64,000 nucleotides of DNA from Azadirachta indica (GCA_022749755.1 CM040443.1:4193191-4257190), one strand, 5' to 3'. Positions 1 through 12,042 are shown, counted from the stretch's first letter. Numbers and translations are program-made. The notes: a model not told the origin generated them from the letters alone.

Positions 1-1464
1 GAAAAGATATATGATAATAGATTTCGATGAGATAATTTAACTGATTTGATCTTTTATCGTAAAAATAAGAAATCAAGAGAAAAAACATTTTTCTTAACAC
101 CATTCTTAGAAATTAATTAGTGCTCTACATAATTACTGCAAGTATGGATTTTGAGATCTAATTCAACGTCTTAATTAAAGATATATTTGACCTAAAAAAG
201 GTCAGCATATGATGAGGCATAAAATAATCAGATGATGGTCAAATTTCAAACACTAATTAATGGTCTGATTTTCATAATCATCAAGAGAATACAAAGCTGT
301 ACAACCACTAGCTTCCAGCAGGAGAGAAGAATGGAAATTATATATATACATGCAAGTGTAAGTGTTGCATGCATGGTCGCTGATCAAATCAGTAGTTGAC
401 TTAAATTATTTAACTACAACAGCAGCTATAGATACGGGTTTGACTTTTGCTCTTCTCTAGTGTTTGTATGCCTATTATTTTTTCTTCTTTAATTTTATTT
501 CATCTCATATAAATTTATCGATAAATCATCATCGCTCTTAAAGGTTTTATGTTAAAATTAATGACACGATTTAAGTGTTATTTTTCTTAATTTATTAATT
601 AATTATTTATTTGTATATATATTAAAACAATATTCTCAATCTCATCAACTTTATATCATTGCTTCTTTTCTTATGAATTTTTTGAATCATTATATGGATG
701 CATACTTTAATACTAAAATTAAAGCCAACAATTATATTTAATAAATAATTAATGCACACTTATAATTTAATCTTAATCATTTACAGTTCATCAATTCAAA
801 TATGCTTGAACTTTTTTCTCTCTCTCAAATATGCTAGCTCCAACTATTCACGTTCTCCTAGTTGATATTATCTGATTTAACTGGTAAATCAAAGTTTATT
901 ATGATGATCTAAAAGCTTTGGAATTCAATTTCTACTCATAACATTTGATTTATTATTTTGTGATATTAAAAAAGAAAGATATGTATATATTCTTATAGTT
1001 ATAATTACGATTGAAAGGACATAATTAAAAATGAAAACAATAAATAGATGGCTATTGTTGAACCAATTTAACCTTTTATGATGTGCATTAAACACTTATT
1101 TATTATTAGCAATAAATAATTATACATTGGGTCGGAGTTTTTCCATATAAATTGGTAGTGAAGATTAATCAGAACATTATATAATATTTTTGACATTAAA
1201 TCTTAAGCATTAAATGACATGAGGTGAAAAAATAAAAACTTATGTATGTTTCAATTTAAGTCAACAAATATATTTAAGGACATGTTAACAACTCATATTT
1301 TTACACATATATTTATCCTTATAAATCGTTAGAAGTGCATAAATTGAATTGTCTACAAATGAGTGAAAATATATATATAATCTTGTGGGATTGTCACTCC
1401 TTCCCGGTATATAAATTAATAATATTCAATCTTCTGCTGAGAAAAGTTCTATGATATGTAACAG
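1..1464. other. AT-rich non-coding left edge
   Basis: No convincing coding region was found on either strand. The stretch is AT-rich with many short poly-A/T runs. The only recognisable structure is one copy of a direct repeat at about 160-352, listed separately. If the neighbouring SABATH gene had a first exon it should lie near the right end of this stretch, but the expected short Met-Asn-Gly-Gly type exon was not seen. Confidence 0.6.
160..352 (+). repeat. Direct repeat, copy 1
   Basis: About 190 bp here reappear in the same orientation at about 3286-3482 with scattered mismatches and small indels. Shared landmarks are AAAGATATATTTGACCT, ATGATGAGGCATAAAATAA and TAGCTTCCAGCAGGAGAGAA. The two copies bracket the SABATH gene remnant, which suggests a local tandem duplication of about 3.1 kb whose second unit has mostly been lost. 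The repeat has no recognised coding content or transposon ends. Confidence 0.75.
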
Positions 1465-2559
1465 AGACGAGCTACAAATGTTACGAAGGAGCAAATCAGT
1501 AATGCGATTACTAGCAAACTGGACGTGAAGTCCTTAGCTTTATCATCAAACACAATTCGCCTTGCAGATTGTGGATGTGCGGTTGGACCAAATACCTTCA
1601 ATGCTATGCAAGATCTAATAGAAATTGTTAAACTAAAGTACAGATCTCAATGCCCCAGTTCTCAGATGCCTGAACTCCAGGTTTTCTTCAACGATCAATC
1701 GTCCAATGATTTCAATACCCTCTTTACTTCTCTTCCAGAAGAACCGGAATACTTTGTCGCCGGAGTTCCAGGTTCTTTTCACAAACGGTTGTTCCCGGAG
1801 AAATTTCTCTATCTAGTTCATGTTTCTTATGCACTTCATTGGCTCTCTAAAGTGCCGGAAGATTTGGTGGACAAGAATTCTCCTGCGTGGAACAAAGGCA
1901 GAATTCTCTACGCATTTGCTCCGGAAGAAGTTCGGAAGGCATATGCAAATCAATTTGCGAAAGACTTGGAGAATTTTCTGAGCGCTAGGGCTAAAGAGAT
2001 TGTTCCAGGAGGAATGATAATCATTATCAATCCAAGTATCCCAGATGGAATGCCTTTCTCAGAGATTGCAAATGGTCTGATGTACGATTGTATGGGTAAC
2101 ATCCTCTACGATATGGCAAAATCGGTAAGCTTAAATCCTGTTGCACGTGTAGCATTCAATTCATATGTATCGCATAATTATTTTCGGAACAAAGACCACT
2201 TCAATTAATTAAATTGACAGGGATTAGTGACGGAAGCTGAAGTTGATGCCTTCAACTTACCTATATATTCTTGCCCTCCTGGAGAATTTGCAGCAGTGGT
2301 GGAAAAAAATGGCAATTTCAGCATCGAGGCAATGGGATTAACAAATCCCTCACCATGGCTGAAAGGCAGGATCAATATGCCAGAATATGTAAAGCATGTA
2401 AGAGCCGCAAATGAAGCAATGTTCAATAAACACTTTCCACCCGAGATTACAGACGAAATGTTCAAGCGGTTGGTGGACAGAATGGAAGAGATTAATGAGA
2501 AGATGGTTTCATGTTACAGGGATGGAGTTCAATTATTTGCTGTACTGCAACGTAAATAA
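1465..2559 (+). pseudogene. SABATH methyltransferase lacking its first exon
   Basis: This encodes most of a SAM-dependent carboxyl methyltransferase of the plant SABATH family. Exon 2 runs from about 1465, after a TAACAG acceptor, to 2124 before GTAAGC. Exon 3 runs 2221-2559 after a GACAG acceptor. Visible motifs are LADCGCAVGPNT (SAM-binding), FFNDQSSNDFNTLF, VPGSFHKRLFP, ALHWLSKVP and the C-terminal LFAVLQRK. It is clearly related to the intact copy at 19193-20480 with the same intron positions, and both exons are open. The short first exon, which carries the start codon and part of the SAM and substrate pocket, was not found upstream, and an in-frame stop (1459-1461) precedes the acceptor. 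I call it a pseudogene for that reason. A distant or highly diverged exon 1 would make it a functional gene. The methyl acceptor cannot be read from sequence. Confidence 0.7.
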
Positions 2560-3492
2560 ATTCGTTGCTTGGAAGCATAAAAAAACATGCATGGTTGTGT
2601 TCACTGTTGTAAGAAATAAAAGAGACGTGATCTGAGCTCTCTCTTCAGAAGTTTAATAGCTTGCAGAGATATTCTGTTTACCTCAGAATTTACTCAAAGC
2701 GTGAAATTAATTTTCTAGCTGCACTGAAACCGATTATTTTGTAGGGCACTTTTCACAGACAGCTGATGCACAAGTGACCGAGAAATCTTAAGAGAAATAA
2801 GAACATAAAGTTTGAAATGAGTTATATGGTATCTTTCATATATATTACATAAGAAGAGTTAGAAAAAGTAAAATATTTTAGATAAAATAATATTGCATTA
2901 TGATTATATAATTTATTTTAATAACATTAATTCAAATCATAATTCTCTATAATTGCAAACGACTCTCATTAGAAGTCGCTCTACTAAGTCTGCATATCAA
3001 TCCACAAAATATAGTATTACTTCACAGCAAAAATGGCCACATTGATTTCTGATCAGAAGTTGGTGGAGAAGCCTCAGGCCGAGAAGAGATCAAGTAATTT
3101 GCAGGATTTACCAATATCCAGATGGTGGGTGGACATGCACCTACAGCTACTTCAAGAACTACTTCTCAGCTTTATTTTATACTTTTAAAATTTTATTACA
3201 AATTGTTTAGACACATGATTATAATTTTATTTAAACATTTGTCTCCAACGAGATAATCTAATTTTATTTATACAATTTTGGAAGTAATTCAACTCCTGTT
3301 AAAGATATATTTGACCTGAAAAAGGTCGGCATATATATGATGAGGCATAAAATAATCAGATGATGGTCAAATTTCAAACACCAATTAATGGTCTGATTTT
3401 CATAATTATCATGAGAATATAAATTAAGCTGTATAACTAGCTTCCAGCAGGAGAGAAGAATATAAATTATATATATATATATACACATATAC

Positions 3493-3530
<38 letters not shown>

Positions 3531-4378
3531 GTGTATGTATAAAGTTAAATGACGTTTTAATATAACTCTCTTAAAGTTTAAGACTTTAATACTTAAATAA
3601 AAGATTTGAGAAAAAATACATTTATCTCCCTTTTAACTATTTGTCATTGCCAATCAACAATTTGAAGTCAAGGGAGTTTAGTAAAATTATAAACAACTTT
3701 ATTCTTTTATAATGAGATCATTATTTTAGATGAGAGAGAGTATTTTATAAAAAATTGGATAAAATATTTTAAAATTCTCCTGTGTTTTGGTATATACAGT
3801 AATGTTTAGAAAACATTATTAAATGTAACTAGGATTAGAAAAAGAAAATAAAAGAGAGTTAATATTCTTCTTATTTTTAAAATAAGATTGTTTAAATATG
3901 ACTTGACTAATATTTTTCTTATTTATAGAGGGATAGCACTATTCAATGATCACATAATTAAAATTTTTTCAAATTATTAATGAGGAAAAATCTTGTCCCA
4001 TTACATAGGTGTATTTTGATCGTTGTAAAATTTAAAAACAAATCATGAATGATTGAATAATCTACATTTAAGTTGGGTGCTACATGATAATTGATCAAAT
4101 TAAAAATTGTAGTATATGCATTTCTTTTCCGATATATGAATAGTTACATATATAGCAATTATTGTATCCACAAGGTCCATTATGACTAAACTTCATATTC
4201 GGTCGTGCATATATGAACAAAAAGTGTTCTTAATTTCCTTGTTCACAAGGTTTTTTCGACGAAAGTGGGGATATTGGACAATTAATGTTCCTTTATATTA
4301 TCGACTAAAAGATTTCACATTTGAAATGGACAATAGGATAATACCATAGACAACAATTAAAATAAATGTTAAGACACC
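2560..4378. other. Intergenic AT-rich stretch with dinucleotide repeats
   Basis: No gene was recognised. It contains the second copy of the direct repeat at about 3286-3482, followed by an (AT)n tract with interruptions at about 3466-3535. A short open stretch around 3033-3190 reads like protein for some 40 codons but matched no family I know. Confidence 0.5.
3286..3482 (+). repeat. Direct repeat, copy 2
   Basis: Same-orientation partner of the repeat at about 160-352. The match ends on the right in an expanded AT dinucleotide tract, so the right boundary is soft. It differs from copy 1 by small insertions, for example GGCATATATATGATG against AGCATATGATG. Confidence 0.75.
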
Positions 4379-4440
4379 TATATAAGCACCTATGAAGCTG
4401 AGAAGTGATTCAATTAAGTTGTGGCTCTCAAGTCTTAACC

Positions 4441-5349
4441 ATGATTTTGCTACTACTTCTCTCAATTTTTCTTCACCAAGCTTCTTCAACCCCTGTCAGT
4501 TTCTCATTCTCCTCATTCAACAAAGATAGTTGTAGCATTGGTAGCCTAATCTGCACGGGATCCGTGACTGCATACAATGGATACCTTAGCCTTACATCAG
4601 AGCCTTTACATTGTGCATACAATGTATAACATGAATTCAACCATCTCTGCCGCTGAACAAGATTGGACGGGTTTTATACAACCAGCCTGTGCTCGCATGG
4701 CCTGCAACGATTAGCACCACTTTCACAATTAGGATCTCACCCTATTTTAATTCACCCGGTTCTGCAGATGGGTTGACATTTGTTTGTGCACCTGATACCA
4801 GACCTTCACCATCCTACAGCTATGGCTCATATTTGGGAATCGTGGATAAGTTCCTTACAGGTATATCATAAATGTGTTTCAAATATAGTATCATCTTTAT
4901 AAATATTTCGGCTGTTTATTCATGTTATACGTTGCTGCAAATCGTAGGTGGAAATGTTTCGCAACTAGCTGTGGAGCTAGACACTTACAAGAACGAGTTT
5001 GATATCGATGGAAACCGCGTTGGCATCGACACAACAAGCACCAAAGAACCAGTTGCGGCTGTGAGTCTCGACAGAACTGGCATTGAACTCAAAAAAGGAA
5101 GATTGATCAAGGTTCAAATTGATTACGATGGATGGACCGAGATGCTCTCTATTTCTGTGGCCTATTACGGATACCCACTCCAGAGAGTTGTCGAAAAATC
5201 CATTATCATGTCGGAAACAGTTCCAAGCTCCGTCTATGTCGGCTTCACAGCCGCTACAGGGAAAATGCCATCACGTTCTTGATTGGTCGTTCACATCAAT
5301 TCCATTGCCGTCTTCTTCTCTCAAGAACCGAAAGTTGGCGAAACCATAA
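4441..5349 (+). pseudogene. Legume-type (L-type) lectin pseudogene
   Basis: A secreted legume-lectin-like gene, colinear with the intact copy at 7486-8399. It begins with the same kind of signal peptide (MILLLLLSIFLHQASS) after a TATAAG box at about 4379. It carries at least three separate lesions. An indel near 4609-4650 replaces a segment and brings an in-frame stop. The 5' splice site is changed from GTAAGT to ATAAGT near 4853-4858. An 8-nt deletion near 5263-5275 shifts the final 30 codons. In the metal-binding loop the His of the HVGID motif is Arg (RVGID), so even a repaired protein would lack one manganese ligand of the canonical family. The rest of that loop, VELDTYKNEFDIDGN, is kept. 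Clearly a dead tandem duplicate. Confidence 0.85.
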
Positions 5350-6656
5350 CCTTGAATTCACTTATATTAATCAATTGAGAGACATGATTTATAAATTAAC
5401 GTCAAAATAAATTTAAGAAATCAATTAGTAAAATAGGGAAAATGCCAATAGTGAAGAATTAGGTAATTAAGAATATCGCTGTTTGCAGCTTTCTCTGTAT
5501 TTGTTCAATTGTTTTGGGTATTAATTTCACTTGTATTTTTCTAATAATATCTGTGTTGCAATTTTGTCTCTCTAAATTCACGAATGCGTGTTCAACTTTT
5601 GCAATTAGTAACTACGTGCTCCTTTCAGCTGCTGAGTACTTTCATTTTATATTATATCACATTTAATTTCGTATATACTTTCAAAAGGGGTTTTTGTTTA
5701 AAAAAGAAAAAAGCAAAATAGACATAAGTATGAGTATTAATCAATTTAATTGACAAAATATCTAGAGATGGACGGTATAAGAGGTTTAAAACTCAAATTT
5801 TGAATACAAATCTATTAAAATTTAATGGTGTAATTAATGATTTTGAGAATTATCACTATCTTACAATCTATTTAATGAATATGATATTATTTAAGACAGA
5901 AATTGAAGAAAAAAAAATTTGAACTATGTAATATTACTAGTATAACATACGATTTTTTTTTAATTAATGGGAGGCAATCAAATTAAGAAAAACAATTAAT
6001 TAGCTATTATATTTGTTGCAAGTTAACTGTACTGCTGGATACAGCATCATCCGGACAAGAAACTGAATTACGTTGCCTAACTGTCAAAAACTCAATCGTC
6101 TGAAACAATGTTATGTACGTCTGCCAAATGAAAACAAACACTAGCAAACAACATATAAATCTATATATTGACGATAGACTAAGATTTACTTCATGTAATT
6201 AAATATAAATTTAATTATAGATTTCAATGATAGGTTGGATGAATCTAAATACTTAAAAATTTAACGTTAATTAATTTAAAATATAAGGCAGACATATGTA
6301 TATCTTAATTTTTTCATTGATTATAGTTAATATCAATTTCACATCCTTTTCGATACCTTTCTGGTAAACTTCAATCATGAAGCATATACAAAATTAGATG
6401 CATATTTTTTTTTTATGGCCATTTTATATATAAGGGGAAGAATTCATGACCCAATATTTTTATACATATTTTTATATCAACTGTTAATGGTTAGATCAAA
6501 CATCTTCAATGATTGAGATTAAATCTATAAATATAATTAATATATCATAATTAATGTACATGTTAAATTAAATCTCAACTGTCAAAAGTGTAAAGATTTA
6601 ATGATTTACAAAATAATGTATGAATATGTATAAAATTACAAGGTTGTTGATTAGTC

Positions 6657-6688
<32 letters not shown>

Positions 6689-7412
6689 AAGGCTGTTGAG
6701 AAGCTTTATTAATCTTAATTGTGATTATATAAATCTACTAGTCTTCTACAATGTAGTATGTGGTGGTTGTATGCATTTTGTACTACATAAAAGTGACCCG
6801 CCAAATGTGACATTACATACACGATTACGTTCCAAAAATTTAATTAAGTGCGTATATATATATATATACGTGCAAGTCGGCAAGTATATTATATTAAGTA
6901 AACAGTTAATAAATTTCCTTTAATTTGCCATTTCGTTTGATGGAACCTGTGAATACTATCAGTTTGAATTCTTGTTATTATCGTGCATAACGTATTATCA
7001 AAGTTATTTTAATTTCTGAAATTGAAAAGGTCCACTATGAATGAATTTGAATAAACACGTATCGATTTCTCTTTCAAAATTTACAAAATGTTATCAAATG
7101 GCAATTAATTCGATACGCAGGACCAACTAATTAAAGATGTGTCTAATTGTTTCCTTGTCGCAGTTGTTAGGAATATGGCTGGGATTTTGTCAGTATTTAT
7201 CATAAAAATCCAGTAATGAGAAGACAAAAGAATTTTGCGTCTTCTCACTCGTACGCTTTTCCCAGGAAAGTTAGATATTGGATTTTTAAATATCTAAATC
7301 TCCTTTAAGATATCGCCTGACTGGCGTTTCTAGTTCTATGTACAAATGAAAATGGACATTATTACGATGATACCATAGATTTGAGTTAAAACAACTCGAA
7401 CTCTAAGCTCCC
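5350..7412. other. Intergenic spacer between the two lectin copies
   Basis: AT-rich, with a perfect (AT)n tract at about 6662-6688 and a shorter one near 6853-6868. No coding region, RNA gene or transposon ends were recognised. Confidence 0.5.
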
Positions 7413-7420
7413 TATATATA
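7413..7420 (+). promoter_or_regulatory. TATA box of the intact lectin gene
   Basis: TATATATA in the context CCTATATATAAGCAC lies 66-73 bp upstream of the lectin ATG. The dead copy has a matching CTATATAAGCACC before its own start, so the core promoter was part of the duplicated unit. Confidence 0.6.
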
Positions 7421-7485
7421 AGCACATGAAAGCTGAAACGTAATTCAAGTTTTATAATTCTCAACCTCGAGTCTCATTTTCAACT

Positions 7486-8399
7486 ATGATTTCCCTACTA
7501 CTGCTTTCAATTTTTCTTCACCAAGTTTCTTCAAGCGCTGTCAGTTTCTCATTCTCCTCATTCAACAATGAGAGTTGCAGCACTGGCAGCCTAATCTGCA
7601 CGGGCTCAGTGACTGCATACAATGGATACCTTAGCCTAACATCAGAGCCTTCACCAGGAAATTCAAGTAGCTATTCACCATCTCTGCCGCTGAACAAGGT
7701 TGGACGGGTTTTATACAACCAGCCTGTGCTCGCATGGCCGGCAACGATTAGTACCACTTTCACAATTAGGATCTCACCCTATTTTAATTCACCCGGTTCT
7801 GCAGATGGGTTGACATTTATTTTTGCACCTAATACCAGACCTTCACCATCCTACAGCTATGGTTCACATCTGGGAATCGTGGGTAAGTTAGTTACGGTTA
7901 ATATCATAAATGTCTTTAAAATATAGTATCATCTTTATAAATATTTCGGCTGTTTATTCATGTTATATGTTGCTGCATGCAAATTGTAGGTGGAAATGTT
8001 TCGCAACTAGCAGTGGAGCTAGACACTTTCAAGAACGAGTTTGATATAGATGGAAACCACGTTGGCATTGACACAACAAGCACCAAAGAACCAGTTGCGG
8101 CTGTGAGTCTCGACAGAACTGGCATTGAACTCAAAAGTGGAAGATTGATCAAGGTTCAAATTGATTACGATGGATGGACAGACATGCTCTATGTTTCTGT
8201 GGCCTATTACGGATACCCACTCCAGAGGGTTCTCGAAAAACCCATTATCATGTCGGAAACAGTTCCCAGCTCCGTCTACGTCGGCTTCACAGCTGCTACG
8301 GGGTCATTATCAGAAAGCCATCATGTTCTTGATTGGTCTTTCACAACAATTCCATTGCCGTCTTCTTCTCTCAACAACAGAAAGTTGATTAAACCATAA
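7486..8399 (+). CDS. Secreted legume-type (L-type) lectin
   Basis: Two exons, 7486-7882 and 7990-8399, joined across a 107-bp intron (donor GTAAGT, acceptor TTGTAG) within a Gly codon, giving 268 aa. The first ~17 residues (MISLLLLSIFLHQVSSS) are a signal peptide, so the product should enter the secretory pathway. The lectin beta-sandwich follows. ADGLTFIFAPN carries the conserved carbohydrate-contacting Asp. VELDTFKNEFDIDGNHVGID holds the usual Mn/Ca ligands (Glu, Asp, aromatic, Asn, Asp, His), all present. N-glycosylation sequons occur at GNSS and GNVS. No kinase or transmembrane segment follows, so it is a soluble lectin and not a lectin receptor kinase. Sugar specificity is not deducible. 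The intron inside the lectin domain is unusual, as most legume-lectin genes are intronless. Its tandem neighbour at 4441-5349 is dead. Confidence 0.85.
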
Positions 8400-8616
8400 T
8401 TAATTCTAGCACCATTGTCTCGAAATAAATTGAAGGAAAAATATTGAAATCTGAGAAAAGCTAATAATGAAGAATTAGGTGAGAATTACTGTCTAAGATC
8501 GTTTGTTCACAGCATTCTCTATATTTGTTTTGATTAAAAGTGTATTTTTCATTGTACTTGTGTTCCAAGAAATATTTGTGATCCCAATTAAAGTCATACA
8601 GCTATTCAATTGGAAC

Positions 8617-9899
8617 TAGTGATGGCAACGGGGCGGGGACCAAATCCCGACCCCGGTTGGACCATGAATTCCAATCACATCCACCTCCTCCCCAACAAAT
8701 CTCCGGTTTGGGTAAATCGTGGACAGGTCGGGGATCTCCACGAACCCTCGGTCCCGTATTAAACTCATTTGACTTCTTGAAAATTTTTCTTCTATAATTT
8801 TAAGGTTTGATACTAAATCTATGAAAAAAAAAATATAACACCTTATCATTACACTATTTATATTCATTAATTAAAACATGTAAATAAAAATATTTAATTA
8901 AAAATATGTTTAATTTATATTTTTTAAAATATTATAATTATTATAATTATTATTATAATTTTATAACGGGAGACAATTCAAATTTAATAATCGTACCTAT
9001 TATTATTAATAAATTTATAACGTGAGACAACTGAAATTCAATAATTATAACTATTATTATTAAATTTATAATGTCAGATAATTTCAATTTAATAATTATA
9101 ACTATTATTATTATTAATGTAACAATAATTTTATCATTAACAATTATTTAAAAAAAATTAAATTATTATACTGATATAAAATAATTTTATAATCAAAATA
9201 ATACAAATTTAATAATTATAACTATTATTATCATTAATAATAATCTAACAAATAACTCTATTTATACCAATTGACTTATTAATTATATTTGTTAATATAT
9301 ATATGTGTATATATAATATAAAATTTTCAAAGCAAAGAGTATATTGATAAAAATTTCAAGTATCACATAAACATATTTAAATTATTAAACTCATCGACTT
9401 CATTATATACTTAAAGTATTTAACAAAAAAATAGCTAATAAAATTATCAATTTTTAATTTGTTGTTAAAAATATATCATTTAACTATTAAGTTTTTATTA
9501 ATTTTATTAATTTTTAGTTATTTTAGCAAATTTTTTTATTGTGAAAATGATTTAATAATTATTTTAAAATTGATTAAATTGAAAATTTAGTAAATATTTA
9601 TCATTTATCAAGGACTTAATTGATTAAATTAAAAAATTATAAACCTTTAAAGGACTTGTTTGACTAAAATAAAAACTATAAAACTTTTATAATTATTTAC
9701 TAAACAAAATGGATACTAACATAATTATTTAAATAAGTTTTGAATTTAGATTCGAAACCAGAGACAAGCCAGGGAAAAAGGCCTATCCCCTTCCCTGACC
9801 AGTTTTTAAATCTGACCCGATCCCTAGATTTTTGGATAAATTCACCCCAACCCCTGCCCCGAGCAGGGCAGAGTCCCGCGAAAAAGATTGTCAATCCTA
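8617..9899. mobile_element. Non-autonomous hAT-type DNA transposon, 1283 bp
   Basis: The element is flanked by a perfect 8-bp target duplication ATTGGAAC at 8609-8616 and 9900-9907, the size typical of the hAT superfamily. The termini are imperfect inverted repeats: TAGTGATGGCAA at the left, and TAGGATTGACAA reading in from the right, resembling the TAGNG-TGGCAA ends of plant hAT elements. Subterminal ends are GC-rich with short direct and inverted G/C blocks (GGGGCGGGG, CCCCGACC, CCTGCCCCG), while the interior is very AT-rich. Part of the interior (about 8955-9240) is built from a repeating unit around AATAATTATAACTATTATTA. No transposase reading frame is present. It sits about 220 bp downstream of the intact lectin stop codon. 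Confidence 0.85.
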
Positions 9900-9907
9900 A
9901 TTGGAAC

Positions 9908-10316
9908 TGCCGAGTTCTTTCTATCTTTTTGTCTTACATAATTCATTCTATTATGTTAACTCAAAAGCAATTCACTATGCTATTTTATTATATATATTCC
10001 CTTTATATTATAGATTCATTCGACAAAGGCCATGATCTACCCATCTAGAGCTTCTTGCCATTACATTACTCAGAAAGAACCTTGAGCGTGCCTTTCACAC
10101 GCCACCACTGTCGAGACGTGAAGCATACGTGGCTCCTTATTCTAGCATCATTTTCCTCACTAATAGAAGTGGCAGAATCCTTGCTCTATCCATCTGTGGT
10201 ACTCATCCATCATCTCGAGTTCTAATTTTTCCAGATCGTAAGGTCTTAGTTTAGATTTTACATCCTCTCTTTTTGCTTGAAACTTGCTGTTGTTTGATTT
10301 GAATGAGTAATAAAAT
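9908..10316. other. Spacer, possibly 5' part of LINE remnant
   Basis: The 400 bp between the hAT element and the recognisable LINE ORF1 remnant. It is somewhat richer in GC than its surroundings and could be the 5' untranslated part of the LINE, but nothing in it proves this. Confidence 0.3.
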
Positions 10317-11640
10317 GGAGACTAATTGGGAACAAAATGACCATCAAATCAAAATTTTTTGAGCCTCCTAAGGATATGGTTCAATTTTCGAACAAGGTAC
10401 TTCTCCTGCTTCAATGCGGGGAGACTACTATTATACGTATTGATCTGGAACTCCACAAACTTGCAGTATATTCATGTAGAATTAATCTTATTTGAAAAAT
10501 CATACTTCGACAGTGTTAAAAACTAAAGAAAAATGAGGAAATTGGCTCATGTTTGCAAAATATTTAGCAGCTTACTTCTTCATGTTTGTTGACTCCTTTC
10601 GCTCGAGGATTTTTTGACATTCATTTTGATGATGAAAATGATATATATACAAAGGATATAGGATGGTGATACTTGCTCCTTACCCTAAGGCTTGTTCAAA
10701 CTTTTTCAATGGAAACTGAACTTCAATCCTTACGAGCTTAGCACTCAATGACATGCCCAGCTATATGGATTAGAATTTATAGTCTTAGCTTAGAGTACTG
10801 GCACCCCAAGATTTTATTGACTGTTGCTCAAGGTATACAAATTGCATTACGAATTGATTAAGCAACAAGAGAAAAGAAATTTGGGTATTATACTAGAATA
10901 TTAGTTGAAGTTGATTTATCGAGCTCATTGCCTTATACCTTAAGTGTAGAACTTTCAGATTATGGTTTTCTAGGTGAGATATATTATGAGAACTTTTCAT
11001 CAAAGTGATCTAAGTGTCATGAATTCCGGCATAAACAACATAACAGTCATTTAGGCAAAGATAAAAGGACGAATGTTAAAGACTCTCTAAGAAAAAAATC
11101 TCGTCAGATTTATCGTCCAATTGAAAAAGCTCAAGTTACTTCAACACATGAAAAGCAAAAGCCTAGAGTTAGTTAGTTATTCAAGAAGTGGTCCCTAATC
11201 CAGTACAAAAGGATCCTACTTCTATGTTGGATTGTAACGCTAGAGACGAATTCATACCACCTATTAGAGGACGAGATTATAGTTCTAAACAACAGGAGTC
11301 AGATGATCTTCATTTGGTGTTAGTCTAAAAAAAAAAAAAACAACCAACTGGCGATAGATCTCCTTCGTTTTACTGCCAACAAAGGAAAAATCAACCAAGT
11401 TAACAACAAGCCTCTAAGGATATTCTACTAGTAGTAGATTTGATCAAATTTACTGCTAATTCAGATTTTAGCGAAATTTCTACAAAAAAATCCAAAACAT
11501 GAATTACAAGCAACCGACCATGATTCTAAATCGACTTCTAATGCGGAAAGCATTGGAGGCTTGATGGCTCCAAAAAGCACAAAGAAAATAAGAATTTTCA
11601 AAAGGTGGTGCATAAATCTAAAAGAAAAAAAAAAGGAATA
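10317..11640 (+). mobile_element. Degenerate LINE ORF1 (gag-like) remnant
   Basis: Reading frames here are broken, but a stretch at about 10885-11040 reads RILVEVDLSSSLPYTLSVEL, then a YYENF segment, then KCHEFRH. That is the order seen in plant non-LTR retrotransposon ORF1 proteins: a DUF4283-type domain, the R(I/V)LVEVDLS motif, a YENL-like motif and a decayed CCHC knuckle (KCHEFRH in place of CxxCxxxGH). A stop lies just before the knuckle. A basic, Ser-rich tail follows to about 11630. No intact protein can be made. Coordinates are approximate. Confidence 0.55.
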
Positions 11641-11823
11641 ACCTTTTTATCCTTGTTTTCAGTAAAAATCTTTTTGATTGTACTTTTATTTTCAAATTAT
11701 ACTTATATCTTGATTTTTCTTCTTTAACCTTCAGGCTGCTCTTTCTATTACCTTTTAACTTATTTGATAAAATTATTATTACATTGCATAAAAAAAATAT
11801 ATTCATTCAATAGCCATCACTGA

Positions 11824-12042
11824 GCGGAGGAAATCGCCATCGTCAAACAAAAACAAGTATCATCTACTGATCAGCCGTCTGTTTCAGTTAGCTACCCTCC
11901 TAAAAAGCAAACTTTCGCTTCCCCGTTATCCAAACCGAATGACCTTGCTCAGTGTTTTTCCCAGCAACCTTTGCTTACTCAGAGAGGAGACACCCCATAT
12001 TATGCGGGGATATATAGTTATGTTGGCAGAGCGTCAGATTGA
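11824..12042 (+). other. 72-codon coding-like fragment, probable retroelement ORF1 piece
   Basis: Open for 72 codons between two stops with no ATG. The product is rich in Ser, Pro and Gln and includes SYPPKKQTFASPLSKPNDLA, followed about 15 residues later by RGDTPYYAG. This loosely follows the start of plant LINE ORF1 proteins, where a SFA-x-L block, a Pro/Leu-rich stretch and a GD motif precede the DUF4283 domain. That reading is an inference. It may belong to a second, 5'-only LINE copy, since ORF1 of the first copy lies upstream in the same orientation. Confidence 0.3.

Noticed and set aside
3033..3190. Open stretch reading MATLISDQKLVEKPQAEK on the plus strand
   Set aside because: Only about 50 codons, no recognisable family, no splice context. 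Could be a gene fragment but cannot be supported.
8616..8867. Minus-strand open frame at the left end of the hAT element
   Set aside because: It starts inside the transposon and shows no transposase or other domain.
9740..10048. 102-aa plus-strand open frame across the hAT right end
   Set aside because: It crosses the element boundary and target duplication, so it cannot be an old gene.
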